Positions 18,569 through 26,173 of a stretch of DNA of 64,000 nucleotides are shown here, piece by piece. A model generated the notes under the pieces. It saw only the letters and a list, made by a program, of their open reading frames with translations, was not told the origin of the DNA and searched no databases. Source of the DNA: Solimonas sp. (lineage in GTDB: Bacteria > Pseudomonadota > Gammaproteobacteria > Nevskiales > Nevskiaceae); contig JASBRP010000011.1 in the NCBI GenBank assembly GCA_030149365.1, positions 62,001 to 126,000 of the forward strand, in the 5' to 3' direction. How positions within the stretch are numbered: the first letter of the stretch is position 1; each line of letters opens with the position of its first letter. A program made the position numbers and the translations under genes.

Positions 18569-18598
18569 CTTTGTGCGGTTGTTTTAGCGAGCAGTGTC

Positions 18599-19849
18599 AT
18601 GGTGACCAACGATGAACAGGAGTTGTTGAGGAGACGCCTGCGGCGCAATGTCGGCTGCGTGGCCGGTCTGGGCTTCTTCCAGGTCTTCCTGGTGATCATC
18701 CCGGTGATCGTGCCGTTCCTGGGCGAGCGGGGCCTCAGCCTCAGCGAGGTCTTGCTGCTGCAGGCGGTGTTCGCGGGCTTCGTGCTGCTGATGGAGGTGC
18801 CGTCGGGCTACATCGCCGACGTGTTCGGCCGCGTGCGCTCGCTGCAGGTCGGCGCATTGTTCATGGCGGCCGGCCACGCCGGCTTCGTGTTCTCGTATGG
18901 CTTCCTGCAGCTCTCGATCTGCGAGCTGCTGCTGGCCGTGGGCGTCAGCCTGGTCTCGGGGGCCGATCTGGCGTTGCTGTACGACACGGAGCAGGCCCTG
19001 GCCGGCGACAACAGTCATCCCGAGAAGGTCGTGACCCGCATGTTCGCGCTCCACACCTCGGGCGAGGCGCTGGCCGGCATCGTCTGCAGCCTGGTGCTGC
19101 TGGCCTGGTCGCTGGACGCCGTCGCCTGGGTGCAGGCGCTGGTGGGCGCCCTGCCGCTGCTGTTCGCACTGGGCCTGCACGAGCCGCCCGGAGAGCGCCT
19201 GTCGCGCGATGATCATGCCGGCAACCTGCGAGAGATCGTCGCGCACCTGTGGAACAGCAGTCGCGTGCTGCGTTACACCCTGCTGGCGCTGTGCATCTGG
19301 AGCCAGGGTTCGTTCTATGCCGTGTGGCTGCTGCAGCCGCATTGGCAGGCGCAGGGCATCGAGCTGTCGCTGTTCGGCTACCTCTGGGGCGGCCTGGCCC
19401 TGGTGGCCGCGCTTGCGGGCCGCGTGGCCCTGGGCCTGGAGCGTCGCTGGGGCATCACCGCGCTGCTGGTCGTCATCGGCCTGGCACCGGTGCTCGGCTA
19501 CCTGGGCCTGGCCGGCCTGGGTCTGGCAGGGGGCTTGGTGATCAGCCTGCTGTTCTTCATCGCCCGTGGCCTGGGGCTGGTAGTGTTGCGCGATGCCTTC
19601 AACCGCCGCGTGCCGGGCCGCTTCCGTGCCACGGCCAACTCGCTGGCGCACCTGGGCTTTCGCGCCACCTACCTGGCGACCGCGCCACTGGTGGGCCTGG
19701 CGCTGGATGGCTGGGGCCTGCAGCCGACCTTCCTGCTGCTGGCGCTAGCGGGGCTGCTGGTGTTCGGGCTGTTGCTGGTGCCGCTGATACGGGTGGTGCG
19801 AGCAGCGCAGTTGCCGGCGCCCCCGGCAGCGCCGACGGCCGTGGCCTGA
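18599..19849 (+). CDS. MFS transporter
   Basis: A 416-residue major facilitator with about twelve hydrophobic helices. The loop 2-3 signature is recognisable as GYIADVFGRVRSLQVG. There is a short Pro/Ala-rich C-tail. Substrate unknown; the family includes drug effluxers and sugar or siderophore exporters. No strong Shine-Dalgarno precedes ATG 18599. A terminator hairpin lies just upstream, so expression may depend on a leader RNA signal. Confidence 0.85.
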   Translation: MVTNDEQELLRRRLRRNVGCVAGLGFFQVFLVIIPVIVPFLGERGLSLSEVLLLQAVFAGFVLLMEVPSGYIADVFGRVRSLQVGALFMAAGHAGFVFSYGFLQLSICELLLAVGVSLVSGADLALLYDTEQALAGDNSHPEKVVTRMFALHTSGEALAGIVCSLVLLAWSLDAVAWVQALVGALPLLFALGLHEPPGERLSRDDHAGNLREIVAHLWNSSRVLRYTLLALCIWSQGSFYAVWLLQPHWQAQGIELSLFGYLWGGLALVAALAGRVALGLERRWGITALLVVIGLAPVLGYLGLAGLGLAGGLVISLLFFIARGLGLVVLRDAFNRRVPGRFRATANSLAHLGFRATYLATAPLVGLALDGWGLQPTFLLLALAGLLVFGLLLVPLIRVVRAAQLPAPPAAPTAVA

Positions 19850-19935
19850 AACCGGAGAGCGGACCTGTGCCGCTCTCCGGCAGTTCGCCACGAAGGCCGT
19901 TTTTTCTGGATATCACTTGAGAGGCATGCGGCTTC

Positions 19936-20406
19936 ATGACGACCTTGAAAATAAGAAAGGCGGCCCGGGCAGATGCGGCTGACGCCTGGCGCATCCGGCG
20001 CGAGGCGATTCTCCATCAGTGCAGCCGACACTATCCGCGTGCCGACCTTGAATCGTGGACGTCCGGCGACCTGTCGGCAGAGTTCTCGAGGATCGTTGCC
20101 GAACATTTCCATGTCGCCGTTGTGGATGGACAGATTGTCGGTACCGGACTCATTGATCTCGACACGGGAAAAGTGGATGCAATCTTTGTCTCGCCGTCCT
20201 TCATGGGCCGTGGCATCGGGCGCGCCATGATGCTGCACCTGGAAAGCCTGGCGCTGGGCGCGGGCCTCAGGAGGCTGCATCTGGAGGCCACCTTGAATGC
20301 GGCGCCGTTCTACCGGGCGATCGGCTTCCAAGGAGACGATATCACCATTTATCACTCCCCAAAGGGGACAAAGCTGCCCTGCGTGCCCATGGAAAAGGCC
20401 TTATAG
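19936..20406 (+). CDS. GNAT acetyltransferase
   Basis: A 156-residue protein of the Gcn5-related acetyltransferase fold. The acetyl-CoA-binding motif A is VSPSFMGRGIGRAMML (residues 94-109), followed by motif B AAPFYRAIGFQ. The substrate cannot be predicted. It is the last gene before the first phage operator-promoter (20430), and its stop lies only 24 bases upstream of that operator. Confidence 0.88.
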   Translation: MTTLKIRKAARADAADAWRIRREAILHQCSRHYPRADLESWTSGDLSAEFSRIVAEHFHVAVVDGQIVGTGLIDLDTGKVDAIFVSPSFMGRGIGRAMMLHLESLALGAGLRRLHLEATLNAAPFYRAIGFQGDDITIYHSPKGTKLPCVPMEKAL

Positions 20407-20423
20407 GGCCATCACGGTGCTGA

Positions 20424-20475
20424 AGAAAAACGGAACTCCGTTAGGAGTGCGGTCTGCATCGTCGTAAAATAGTCC
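20424..20475 (+). promoter_or_regulatory. Repressor-controlled promoter of the first structural operon
   Basis: ACGGAACTCCGT (20430-20441) is followed by TAGGAGT and, 35 bases from the operator start, by GTAAAATAG, a likely -10 box at 20465-20470. The same order and the same 35-base spacing recur at 32006-32046, with more than 70 bases of similar sequence downstream. This conservation in noncoding DNA supports a real promoter. The phage repressor would bind across the -35 region. Confidence 0.75.
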
Positions 20476-20504
20476 GTAGAGAGCTCGCGTCCAGAGTTCG
20501 ACCA

Positions 20505-20530
20505 AGCCCGGCCCCGTGCCGGGCTTTTTT
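20505..20530 (+). terminator. Terminator directly after the structural promoter
   Basis: AGCCCGGC / GCCGGGCT with a short loop and a T6 run ends a predicted RNA of about 50 nt from the promoter at 20465. A second hairpin of the same type, GCCCGGC / GCCGGGC plus T5, follows at 20562-20586, before the holin gene. Read-through must be allowed for structural gene expression. Confidence 0.7.
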
Positions 20531-20604
20531 GTTTCTCACGTCCCGCTCCCTTTCTTCCCACGCCCGGCTTTCGCGCCGGGCTTTTTCGTTCCAGGAGACA
20601 TTCG

Positions 20605-20784
20605 ATGACCGACATGCGTAGCGATATGACCGGCGCGGCCGCCAAGTCCGGGCCGCCGGTGCTGGCCTTCTTCAGTGGCGTGACTGTCCATGATCTGGTG
20701 GGCTGGTTCACGCTCGCCTATCTGGCGTTGCAGGCCGTCCACCTGCTGTGGAAATGGCGGCGTGAGCTGCGGAGCGAGGCATGA
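20605..20784 (+). CDS. Putative holin (single membrane segment)
   Basis: Encodes 59 residues (MTDMRSDMTGAAAKSG...). One hydrophobic helix (LVGWFTLAYLALQAVHLLW) is flanked by a polar N-terminus and a basic end (KWRRELRSEA). Size, topology, and the ATGA overlap with the endolysin gene mark it as a class III/II-type holin that would release the endolysin. A GGAGA ribosome site precedes ATG 20605. The holin call rests on context and topology. Confidence 0.7.
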   Translation: MTDMRSDMTGAAAKSGPPVLAFFSGVTVHDLVGWFTLAYLALQAVHLLWKWRRELRSEA

Positions 20785-21230
20785 AGGCGCGGCTGGCGGC
20801 TGCGGGCCTGCTCGGCTGCTTTGCGCTGGTGGCCGGTTTCGAGGGCCTGCGCACGGCGGCGTATCGTGATCCGGTCGGCATTCCCACGATCTGCTATGGC
20901 AGTACCGCAGGCGTACGCATCGGCGATGTCGCCACGCGTGCACAGTGCGAGGCCTTGCTGGGCCATGAGCTGCTGGCGGCGCATGACGCCATGATGGCCT
21001 GTGTGCGCGTGCCGCTCACACCGGGGCAGCGCGAGGCCTTCACGTCCTTCAGCTTCAACGTGGGGTCGGCGGCGTTCTGCCGCTCCACGCTGGCGCGCCG
21101 TCTCAATGCCCGGGACTATGCCGGTGCCTGCGCCGAGCTGAGCCGCTGGGTTCACGCACGCGGCATGCGCCTGCCGGGCCTGGAGCGGCGCCGCGTCGCG
21201 GAGAGGGCGCTGTGCGAGCGCCCGTCATGA
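20781..21230 (+). CDS. Endolysin, GH24 lysozyme
   Basis: A 149-residue T4/P22-type muramidase that cuts the glycan backbone of peptidoglycan. The catalytic triad follows the family spacing: Glu21 (GFEGLRT), Asp30 and Thr36 (GIPTICYG). The first 20 residues (LAAAGLLGCFALVAGF) form a weakly hydrophobic SAR-type signal-anchor, so it may use Sec export and need the holin only for timing. Its ATG overlaps the holin stop, and its own stop overlaps the next start. Confidence 0.92.
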   Translation: MKARLAAAGLLGCFALVAGFEGLRTAAYRDPVGIPTICYGSTAGVRIGDVATRAQCEALLGHELLAAHDAMMACVRVPLTPGQREAFTSFSFNVGSAAFCRSTLARRLNARDYAGACAELSRWVHARGMRLPGLERRRVAERALCERPS

Positions 21231-21784
21231 GCCGCCTGTATCACGGGCTGCTGCTCCTGGCCCTGTGCTCCGGCTTGCTGATAGGCGTCTTCGTTGGCTG
21301 GCATCTGCATCCGGCGCCGTCGACTGTTGCCGAGGACCTGCGCCCGGCCGTGGCCCGGCGCCAGCAGGACGGGAGCCTCGTCGCCGCGCGGGCAGCCATG
21401 CCCGCCACGCCGCCACCCCCGCCGCATGCGCTGCCGCGCGGCACCCGCGAAGAGCGACGCATCGCCGTCTCCGTGGAACCCCGGCGCAAGGACTGCCCGC
21501 CGGTCTCGCTGGACCTGTCGTTGCTGCAGATCGACGGAGGTCGGCGTGTGCTCGCCAGCTCACCAGACGGCGAGGTGACCCAGGCGCTGGACCTGCCGCT
21601 GGAAGCGGCCTTCGTGCCGCCACCGCCACGCCACTGGGCAGCCGGGGCCAGCCTGGATGTCCACGGCGAGCGACCCGGCCTCTGGCTGGAGCGCGATCTC
21701 GGGCACTTCCGTGTCGGCGTGGATCTGCTGATGGACGAGGGCGGCGCGCTGCAGGGGCGGGCGCGCCTCGGCTTCAGCTTCTGA
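21227..21784 (+). CDS. Membrane-anchored lysis-cassette protein (possible spanin)
   Basis: Encodes 185 residues from the overlapping ATG. One N-terminal membrane helix (GLLLLALCSGLLIGVFVGW) is followed by a Pro-rich periplasmic linker and a beta-rich C-terminal domain. Position directly after holin and endolysin suggests the spanin slot that disrupts the outer membrane. It lacks the long coiled coil of Rz proteins, so this could instead be a unimolecular type or another envelope protein. Confidence 0.5.
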   Translation: MSRLYHGLLLLALCSGLLIGVFVGWHLHPAPSTVAEDLRPAVARRQQDGSLVAARAAMPATPPPPPHALPRGTREERRIAVSVEPRRKDCPPVSLDLSLLQIDGGRRVLASSPDGEVTQALDLPLEAAFVPPPPRHWAAGASLDVHGERPGLWLERDLGHFRVGVDLLMDEGGALQGRARLGFSF

Positions 21785-21817
21785 AGTGCGGCTCCTCCAA
21801 AAGAACCAAGGAATCCC

Positions 21818-22219
21818 ATGAGAAAGAAACCCGACACCACCATGGGCCGTGACGAAGTCCTGGCCCACCTCACCCGCGCCGCGCGCTTCGACGTGCGCCG
21901 TCTATTCGACGCCAGCGGCAATCTCAAGCCACCGCAGGACTGGGACGATGACACCGCCGCCGCCATCGCCGGGCTGGATTTCCAGGACCAGCGCGGCGTC
22001 AAGCGCAAGGACGAGCACGACGAGGGCGCCACCGAGACCAAGCAGGTCCGCAGCCTGCAGACCATCGACCGCCTCAAGGCGCTGGAGCTGCTCGGCAAGG
22101 CCCATGGCGTGTTCGACGCCTCCGAGGCCGAGGAGCCGGCGGGCGAGGGCAGCCTGGCGCAACTACTGGCCCAGGCCGCCGAACAGAACGGAGGCCTGAA
22201 TGGACTCGTGCGCCGTTGA
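21818..22219 (+). CDS. terS: Terminase small subunit
   Basis: A 133-residue DNA-packaging protein. The C-terminal half has the small-terminase pattern: VRRLFDASGNLKPPQDWDDD, a beta region with charged residues, and KALELLGKAHGVF. It recognises phage DNA and recruits the large subunit. The gene overlaps terL by 20 bases. The usual N-terminal HTH is short or missing compared with longer relatives. Confidence 0.8.
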   Translation: MRKKPDTTMGRDEVLAHLTRAARFDVRRLFDASGNLKPPQDWDDDTAAAIAGLDFQDQRGVKRKDEHDEGATETKQVRSLQTIDRLKALELLGKAHGVFDASEAEEPAGEGSLAQLLAQAAEQNGGLNGLVRR

Positions 22220-23696
22220 GGGCTCGCCGCTCGCGGATCGCGCCTGGCGCCTGGGCAACCTCTACTGGATCAAGGACAAGGAGGGCCGGCGCATCCGCTT
22301 CACGCCCAACTGGGCGCAGCAGCGCGCCTACGAGCGGCTGGCGCACAACAACCTGGAGCTCAAGGTGCGCCAGCTCGGCATCACCACCGGCTACTGCATG
22401 CTGTGGCTCGACACCTGCCTGTTCAACCGCGACGTGGCGGTGGGCGTCATCGCCCACACCAAGGAAGACGCCAAGGTCATCTTCCGCGACAAGATCAAGT
22501 TCGCCTACGACAACCTGCCGCCGGAACTGCGCAGCGCGGTGCCCGCGATCAAGGAGACCGAGAGCGAGATCATCTTCGCCAACGGTTCCTGCATCCGCGT
22601 GGGCCTGACCTTCCGCTCCGGCACCGTGCAGGTGCTGCACGTCACCGAGTACGGCTACATCTGCGCGCACTATCCGCGCCGCGCGCAGGAGATCCGCACC
22701 GGCGCCTTCGAGGCGGTCCCCAAGGGCGGCATCAAGGTGATCGAGTCCACGGCCCGTGGCCGGGCGGGGCATTTCTACGAGCTCTGCCGCCAGGCGCAGC
22801 AGCGCCGCGACGATGCCCCGCTGCTGCACGGTGACTGGCGCTTCTCCTTCCTGCCCTGGTGGGAGCACCCCGAGTACAGCGTGGAAGAGCCCGGCTTCGT
22901 CTTCACCGAGGCCGAGCTGCGCTACTTCCACGATACCGAGGCGCGCATCGGCCGCGCGCTGAGCCGCGCCCAGCGCTGCTGGTACGCGCGCAAGTGGCGC
23001 GACCAGGGCGACGACGTGCGCTCCGAGTATCCCTCCACGCCCGAGGAAGCCTTCCAGCAGAGCACCGAGGGCGCCTACTACGGCCCCCTGCTGCTGGAGG
23101 CCTACCGCGCCGGCCGCGTCGGCGAGGTGCCCTACGACCGCAGCCTGCAGGTGGAAACCTGGTGGGACCTGGGCGTGGACGACAGCACCGCCATCTGGTT
23201 CCTGCAGCGTCACGGACTGCAATTGCGCGTGGTGGACTACTACGAGAACAGCGGCGAGGGCCTGGCCCACTACCGTGGCGTGCTGGAGCAGCGCGCCCAG
23301 CGCCACGGCATCGTCTACAGCCGCCACGTCGGGCCGCACGATCTCAAGGTGCGCGAGCTGGGCAACGACGCCAAGAGCCGCCTGCAGGCCGCCGCCGAAC
23401 TCGGCATCCGCTTCGACGTGGCCCCGCAACTGCGCGTGGCCGACGGCATCGAGGCCGTCCGCCGCCTGCTGCCGATGTGCTGGTTCGACGAAAGCCGCAC
23501 CGCCGAGGGTCGCAAGGCCCTGGAGCACTACCGCAAGGAATGGGACGCCACCCGCGGCTGCTGGAAGGACCAGCCGCTGCATGACTGGGCATCCCATTCC
23601 GCGGACGCGTTCCGCACCGGCGCCGTGTCCGGCGATGCGCGCAGCGACCTGCGCAATACCCAGGCGCGTGAAATCCAGCAGGCGCGCTGGCGTTGA
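22200..23696 (+). CDS. terL: Terminase large subunit
   Basis: A 498-residue packaging motor and nuclease of the epsilon15/BPP-1-like type. The ATPase has a variant Walker A, RQLGITTG (residues 57-64), and Walker B with catalytic Glu150 (VLHVTEYGY). The C-terminal RNase H-like nuclease begins at WWDLGVDDSTAIWF, with a second acidic site in HVGPHDLKV. All key residues are intact, so DNA packaging remains possible. The 3' end abuts an inverted pair of REP-like palindromes. Confidence 0.92.
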   Translation: MDSCAVEGSPLADRAWRLGNLYWIKDKEGRRIRFTPNWAQQRAYERLAHNNLELKVRQLGITTGYCMLWLDTCLFNRDVAVGVIAHTKEDAKVIFRDKIKFAYDNLPPELRSAVPAIKETESEIIFANGSCIRVGLTFRSGTVQVLHVTEYGYICAHYPRRAQEIRTGAFEAVPKGGIKVIESTARGRAGHFYELCRQAQQRRDDAPLLHGDWRFSFLPWWEHPEYSVEEPGFVFTEAELRYFHDTEARIGRALSRAQRCWYARKWRDQGDDVRSEYPSTPEEAFQQSTEGAYYGPLLLEAYRAGRVGEVPYDRSLQVETWWDLGVDDSTAIWFLQRHGLQLRVVDYYENSGEGLAHYRGVLEQRAQRHGIVYSRHVGPHDLKVRELGNDAKSRLQAAAELGIRFDVAPQLRVADGIEAVRRLLPMCWFDESRTAEGRKALEHYRKEWDATRGCWKDQPLHDWASHSADAFRTGAVSGDARSDLRNTQAREIQQARWR

Positions 23697-23703
23697 TTGT
23701 TTC

Positions 23704-23821
23704 CCCTCTCCCGCTGGCGGGAGAGGGCCAGGGTGAGGGTGGTGCATGGGCGGTCACGCACACCGCCACTCCTTGCCTGCTTCCACCCACACCCCAGCCC
23801 TCTCCCGCCAGCGGGAGAGGG
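23704..23821. repeat. Inverted pair of REP-like palindromes (BIME-like)
   Basis: A 24-base palindrome built on CCCTCTCCCGC/GCGGGAGAGGG occurs at 23704-23727, and its exact reverse complement at 23798-23821. Matching CCAGGGTGAGGGTGG and CCACCCACACCCCAG flank the centre, so the whole unit can fold. It lies between terL and portal, and its last bases (GGGAG) may serve as the portal ribosome site. A single unit of the same type lies at 34239-34262. Confidence 0.85.
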
Positions 23822-23834
23822 GGAGTACTTGCGA

Positions 23835-25880
23835 ATGCCCACCCACGGCCTCGTTCACCTGCAAACCCCCGACCAGCTCACCGAAAAGTCCCGTCCCCAA
23901 CCGCCGCCCGCGCCCAAGGCCCCGTCGCAACTCGTCGGCCACATCCAGTCCGCCTGGCAGCGCAACAAGCGCGCCCGCGAGCAGATCGACCGCCGCCTGC
24001 TCAACTGCCTGCGCCGCCGCAAGGGCGTGTATGCGGAAGGCGAACTGCGCGAGTTCCAGGAACAGGGCTGCGCCACCACGCTGTTCATGCCGCTGTCCGC
24101 CACCAAGTCTCGCGCCGCCGCCGCCTGGATTCGCGACATCCTCATGCCCGCCTCCGACCGCGCCTGGGCGCTGGAGCCCACCACCTTGCCCGACCTGCCA
24201 CAGCCGCAGCGCCGCCAACTGCTGCTGCGTGCCGCACGCCAGGCTCAGCAGCAGATGATCGCCACCGGCCAGCCGCAGGACCCGCAGCAGTTCCGCGAGC
24301 AGGTGGCCGAGCAGGCTCGCGAATTGGAGTCACGCCTGCGCCAGGACGTGCGCAAGGAAGCCGAGCGCCGCGCCTCGCGCATGGCCGACCGCATCGCCGA
24401 CCTGATGGACGAGGGCGGCTACGACGCCGCGCTGGACGAATTCATCGAGGACTTCTCCACCTATCCCGCCGCCATCCTCAAGGGCCCCTACACCCGCCGC
24501 CAGCGCCGCCTGCAGTGGCTGGGCGGCGCCACGCCCGCCGTCACCGAAGGCCACGGCCTGGCCTGGAAGCGCATCAGCCCCTTCGACTGCTACCCCGCGC
24601 CGCATGCACGCAGCCCGCAGGAGCGCGACTTCATCGAGCGCCTGCGGCTCACCGAGAGCGAGCTCTACGCCATGATCGGCGTGCCCGGAAACTCCGAGTG
24701 GGACATCCGCCAGGTGCTGCAGGGCTCTCGCGGCGGCAGCCTGCGCCACTGGATCTGGAGCGACGCCGAGCGCAACCGCCTGGAAGGCGATACCAGCTAC
24801 GACTGGCTCACGCGCGACGACCTGATCGACGGCCTGCACTACTGGGGCGCCGTGCCCGGCCGCCTGCTGTTGGACTGGGGCTATGACGGCGCCGAGATCG
24901 ACGACCCCGACCGCCCCTACGAGATCGACGCCATCCTGGTCGGCGAGCACTTGGTCCGCTGCGTGGTCAACGACGACCCGCTGGGCCAGCGCCCGTACCA
25001 CATGGCCTGCTACGAGGCGATCCCCGGCGCATACTGGGGCCGCGCCATCCCCGAGATGTGCGAGCCGCACGAGGACCTGTGCAACGCTTCCGCCCGCGCC
25101 CTGGTCAGCAACCTCGGCATCGCCAGCGGCCCGCAGGTGTACATGGAGGTGGACCGCCTGGCCGACGGCGAGGCCATCACCCAGATGCACCCCTGGAAGA
25201 TCTGGCAGTTCAAGAGCGACCCCAACGCCGCACAGCGCCCGCCCATCGGCTTCTTCCAGCCCGGCAGCAACGCGCAGGAACTGCTGGCCGTGTTCGAGAA
25301 CTTCGAGCGCCGCGCCGATGATGCCACCGGCATCCCGCGCTACGCCTACGGCAACGACCGTGTCGGAGGCGCCGGCGAGACCGCCTCTGGCCTGTCGATG
25401 CTGCTCAACGCCGCCGCCAAGGGCCTGCGCCGCGGCATCGCCAACATCGACACGCAGGTCATCTCCCGTACCGTGCAGCAGGCCTTCCACTGGGTGATGC
25501 TGTACGTGGACGAGCCGGGCCTGAAGGGCGACTGCGCCGTCGTGCCGCGCGGCACCGCCGCCCTGCTGATCAAGGACCAGGCCCAGCAGCGCCGCCAGCA
25601 GGCCCTGGCCGCCACCGCCAACCCCGTGGACCTCGGCATCATCGGCCAGCGCGGCCGCGCCGCCCTGCTGCGCCAGTACTTCGAAGGTCTGGAACTGCGC
25701 GTGGACGACATCATGCCCAGCGAAGAGGAACTGGCGGCGCGCGAGCAAGGCAGCCCGATGCAACCAGGGCTTGCGGAGCCGCACCTCTCTCCCCTCGTGG
25801 GAGAGAGGCGGGGAGAGAGGGGGCGCTACCCGTCGGCGCCTGACCCCTCCTCCGTTCGTGCTGAGCCTGTCGAAGCATGA
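23835..25880 (+). CDS. Portal protein (head-tail connector)
   Basis: About 681 residues from ATG 23835 (MPTHGLVHLQ); longer starts only translate the REP repeat. It matches epsilon15/BPP-1-type portals in size, in its place after terL and in general character: a helical N-terminal wing, a central stem and barrel, and a Gln/Arg-rich helical crown (AQQRRQQALAATANP). Twelve copies should form the DNA entry ring. The last 25 or so residues (from about HLSPLVGERR) are encoded by REP-like repeats and are probably not original. Residues from about 503 on are duplicated at 28945-29427. Confidence 0.85.
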   Translation: MPTHGLVHLQTPDQLTEKSRPQPPPAPKAPSQLVGHIQSAWQRNKRAREQIDRRLLNCLRRRKGVYAEGELREFQEQGCATTLFMPLSATKSRAAAAWIRDILMPASDRAWALEPTTLPDLPQPQRRQLLLRAARQAQQQMIATGQPQDPQQFREQVAEQARELESRLRQDVRKEAERRASRMADRIADLMDEGGYDAALDEFIEDFSTYPAAILKGPYTRRQRRLQWLGGATPAVTEGHGLAWKRISPFDCYPAPHARSPQERDFIERLRLTESELYAMIGVPGNSEWDIRQVLQGSRGGSLRHWIWSDAERNRLEGDTSYDWLTRDDLIDGLHYWGAVPGRLLLDWGYDGAEIDDPDRPYEIDAILVGEHLVRCVVNDDPLGQRPYHMACYEAIPGAYWGRAIPEMCEPHEDLCNASARALVSNLGIASGPQVYMEVDRLADGEAITQMHPWKIWQFKSDPNAAQRPPIGFFQPGSNAQELLAVFENFERRADDATGIPRYAYGNDRVGGAGETASGLSMLLNAAAKGLRRGIANIDTQVISRTVQQAFHWVMLYVDEPGLKGDCAVVPRGTAALLIKDQAQQRRQQALAATANPVDLGIIGQRGRAALLRQYFEGLELRVDDIMPSEEELAAREQGSPMQPGLAEPHLSPLVGERRGERGRYPSAPDPSSVRAEPVEA

Positions 25881-26173
25881 ACGGACGCCCCAGAACGAGC
25901 CTCCGATAACGCCATGCAAACCCTAGACCCCCGCCTCTGCACCGCCCTGCTGCGCCTGCAATCCAACCCCGACCATCAGCTCTATCGCGACTGGCTCAGC
26001 GCTTCCCTCAGCCAGGCCGACGAAGCCAACCGCCGCCTGGAAGGCCCCGCGCTGCATCGCTCGCAGGGCCGCGCGCTGGCGCTGGAAGAACTGCTGAAAG
26101 CTCCCCAGGCCGCACAGCAGGCCCTGGCGCGGGCGCAGCGCGGCTAGTCAGATCCTTCATTGAGAATTCCATG
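25341..26173 (+). repeat. Direct duplication, copy 1 (portal 3' end plus small gene)
   Basis: An 833-bp stretch from TACGCCTACGGCAACGACCG to GAGAATTCCATG recurs at 28945-29762, about 3.6 kb downstream, with few substitutions and a 21-bp deletion. Each copy leads into a different toxin-type gene, so the repeat joins two alternative cassettes. Confidence 0.92.
25914..26147 (+). CDS. Small virion-operon protein, copy 1
   Basis: A 77-residue, mostly helical protein (MQTLDPRLCTALLRLQSN...). It follows the portal gene, where related podoviruses carry a small head-associated protein. A nearly identical copy (75 of 77 residues) lies at 29503-29736. It has no known domain, and its copies precede the two different cargo genes, so it could have a loading or chaperone role. 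That role is speculation. Confidence 0.7.
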   Translation: MQTLDPRLCTALLRLQSNPDHQLYRDWLSASLSQADEANRRLEGPALHRSQGRALALEELLKAPQAAQQALARAQRG

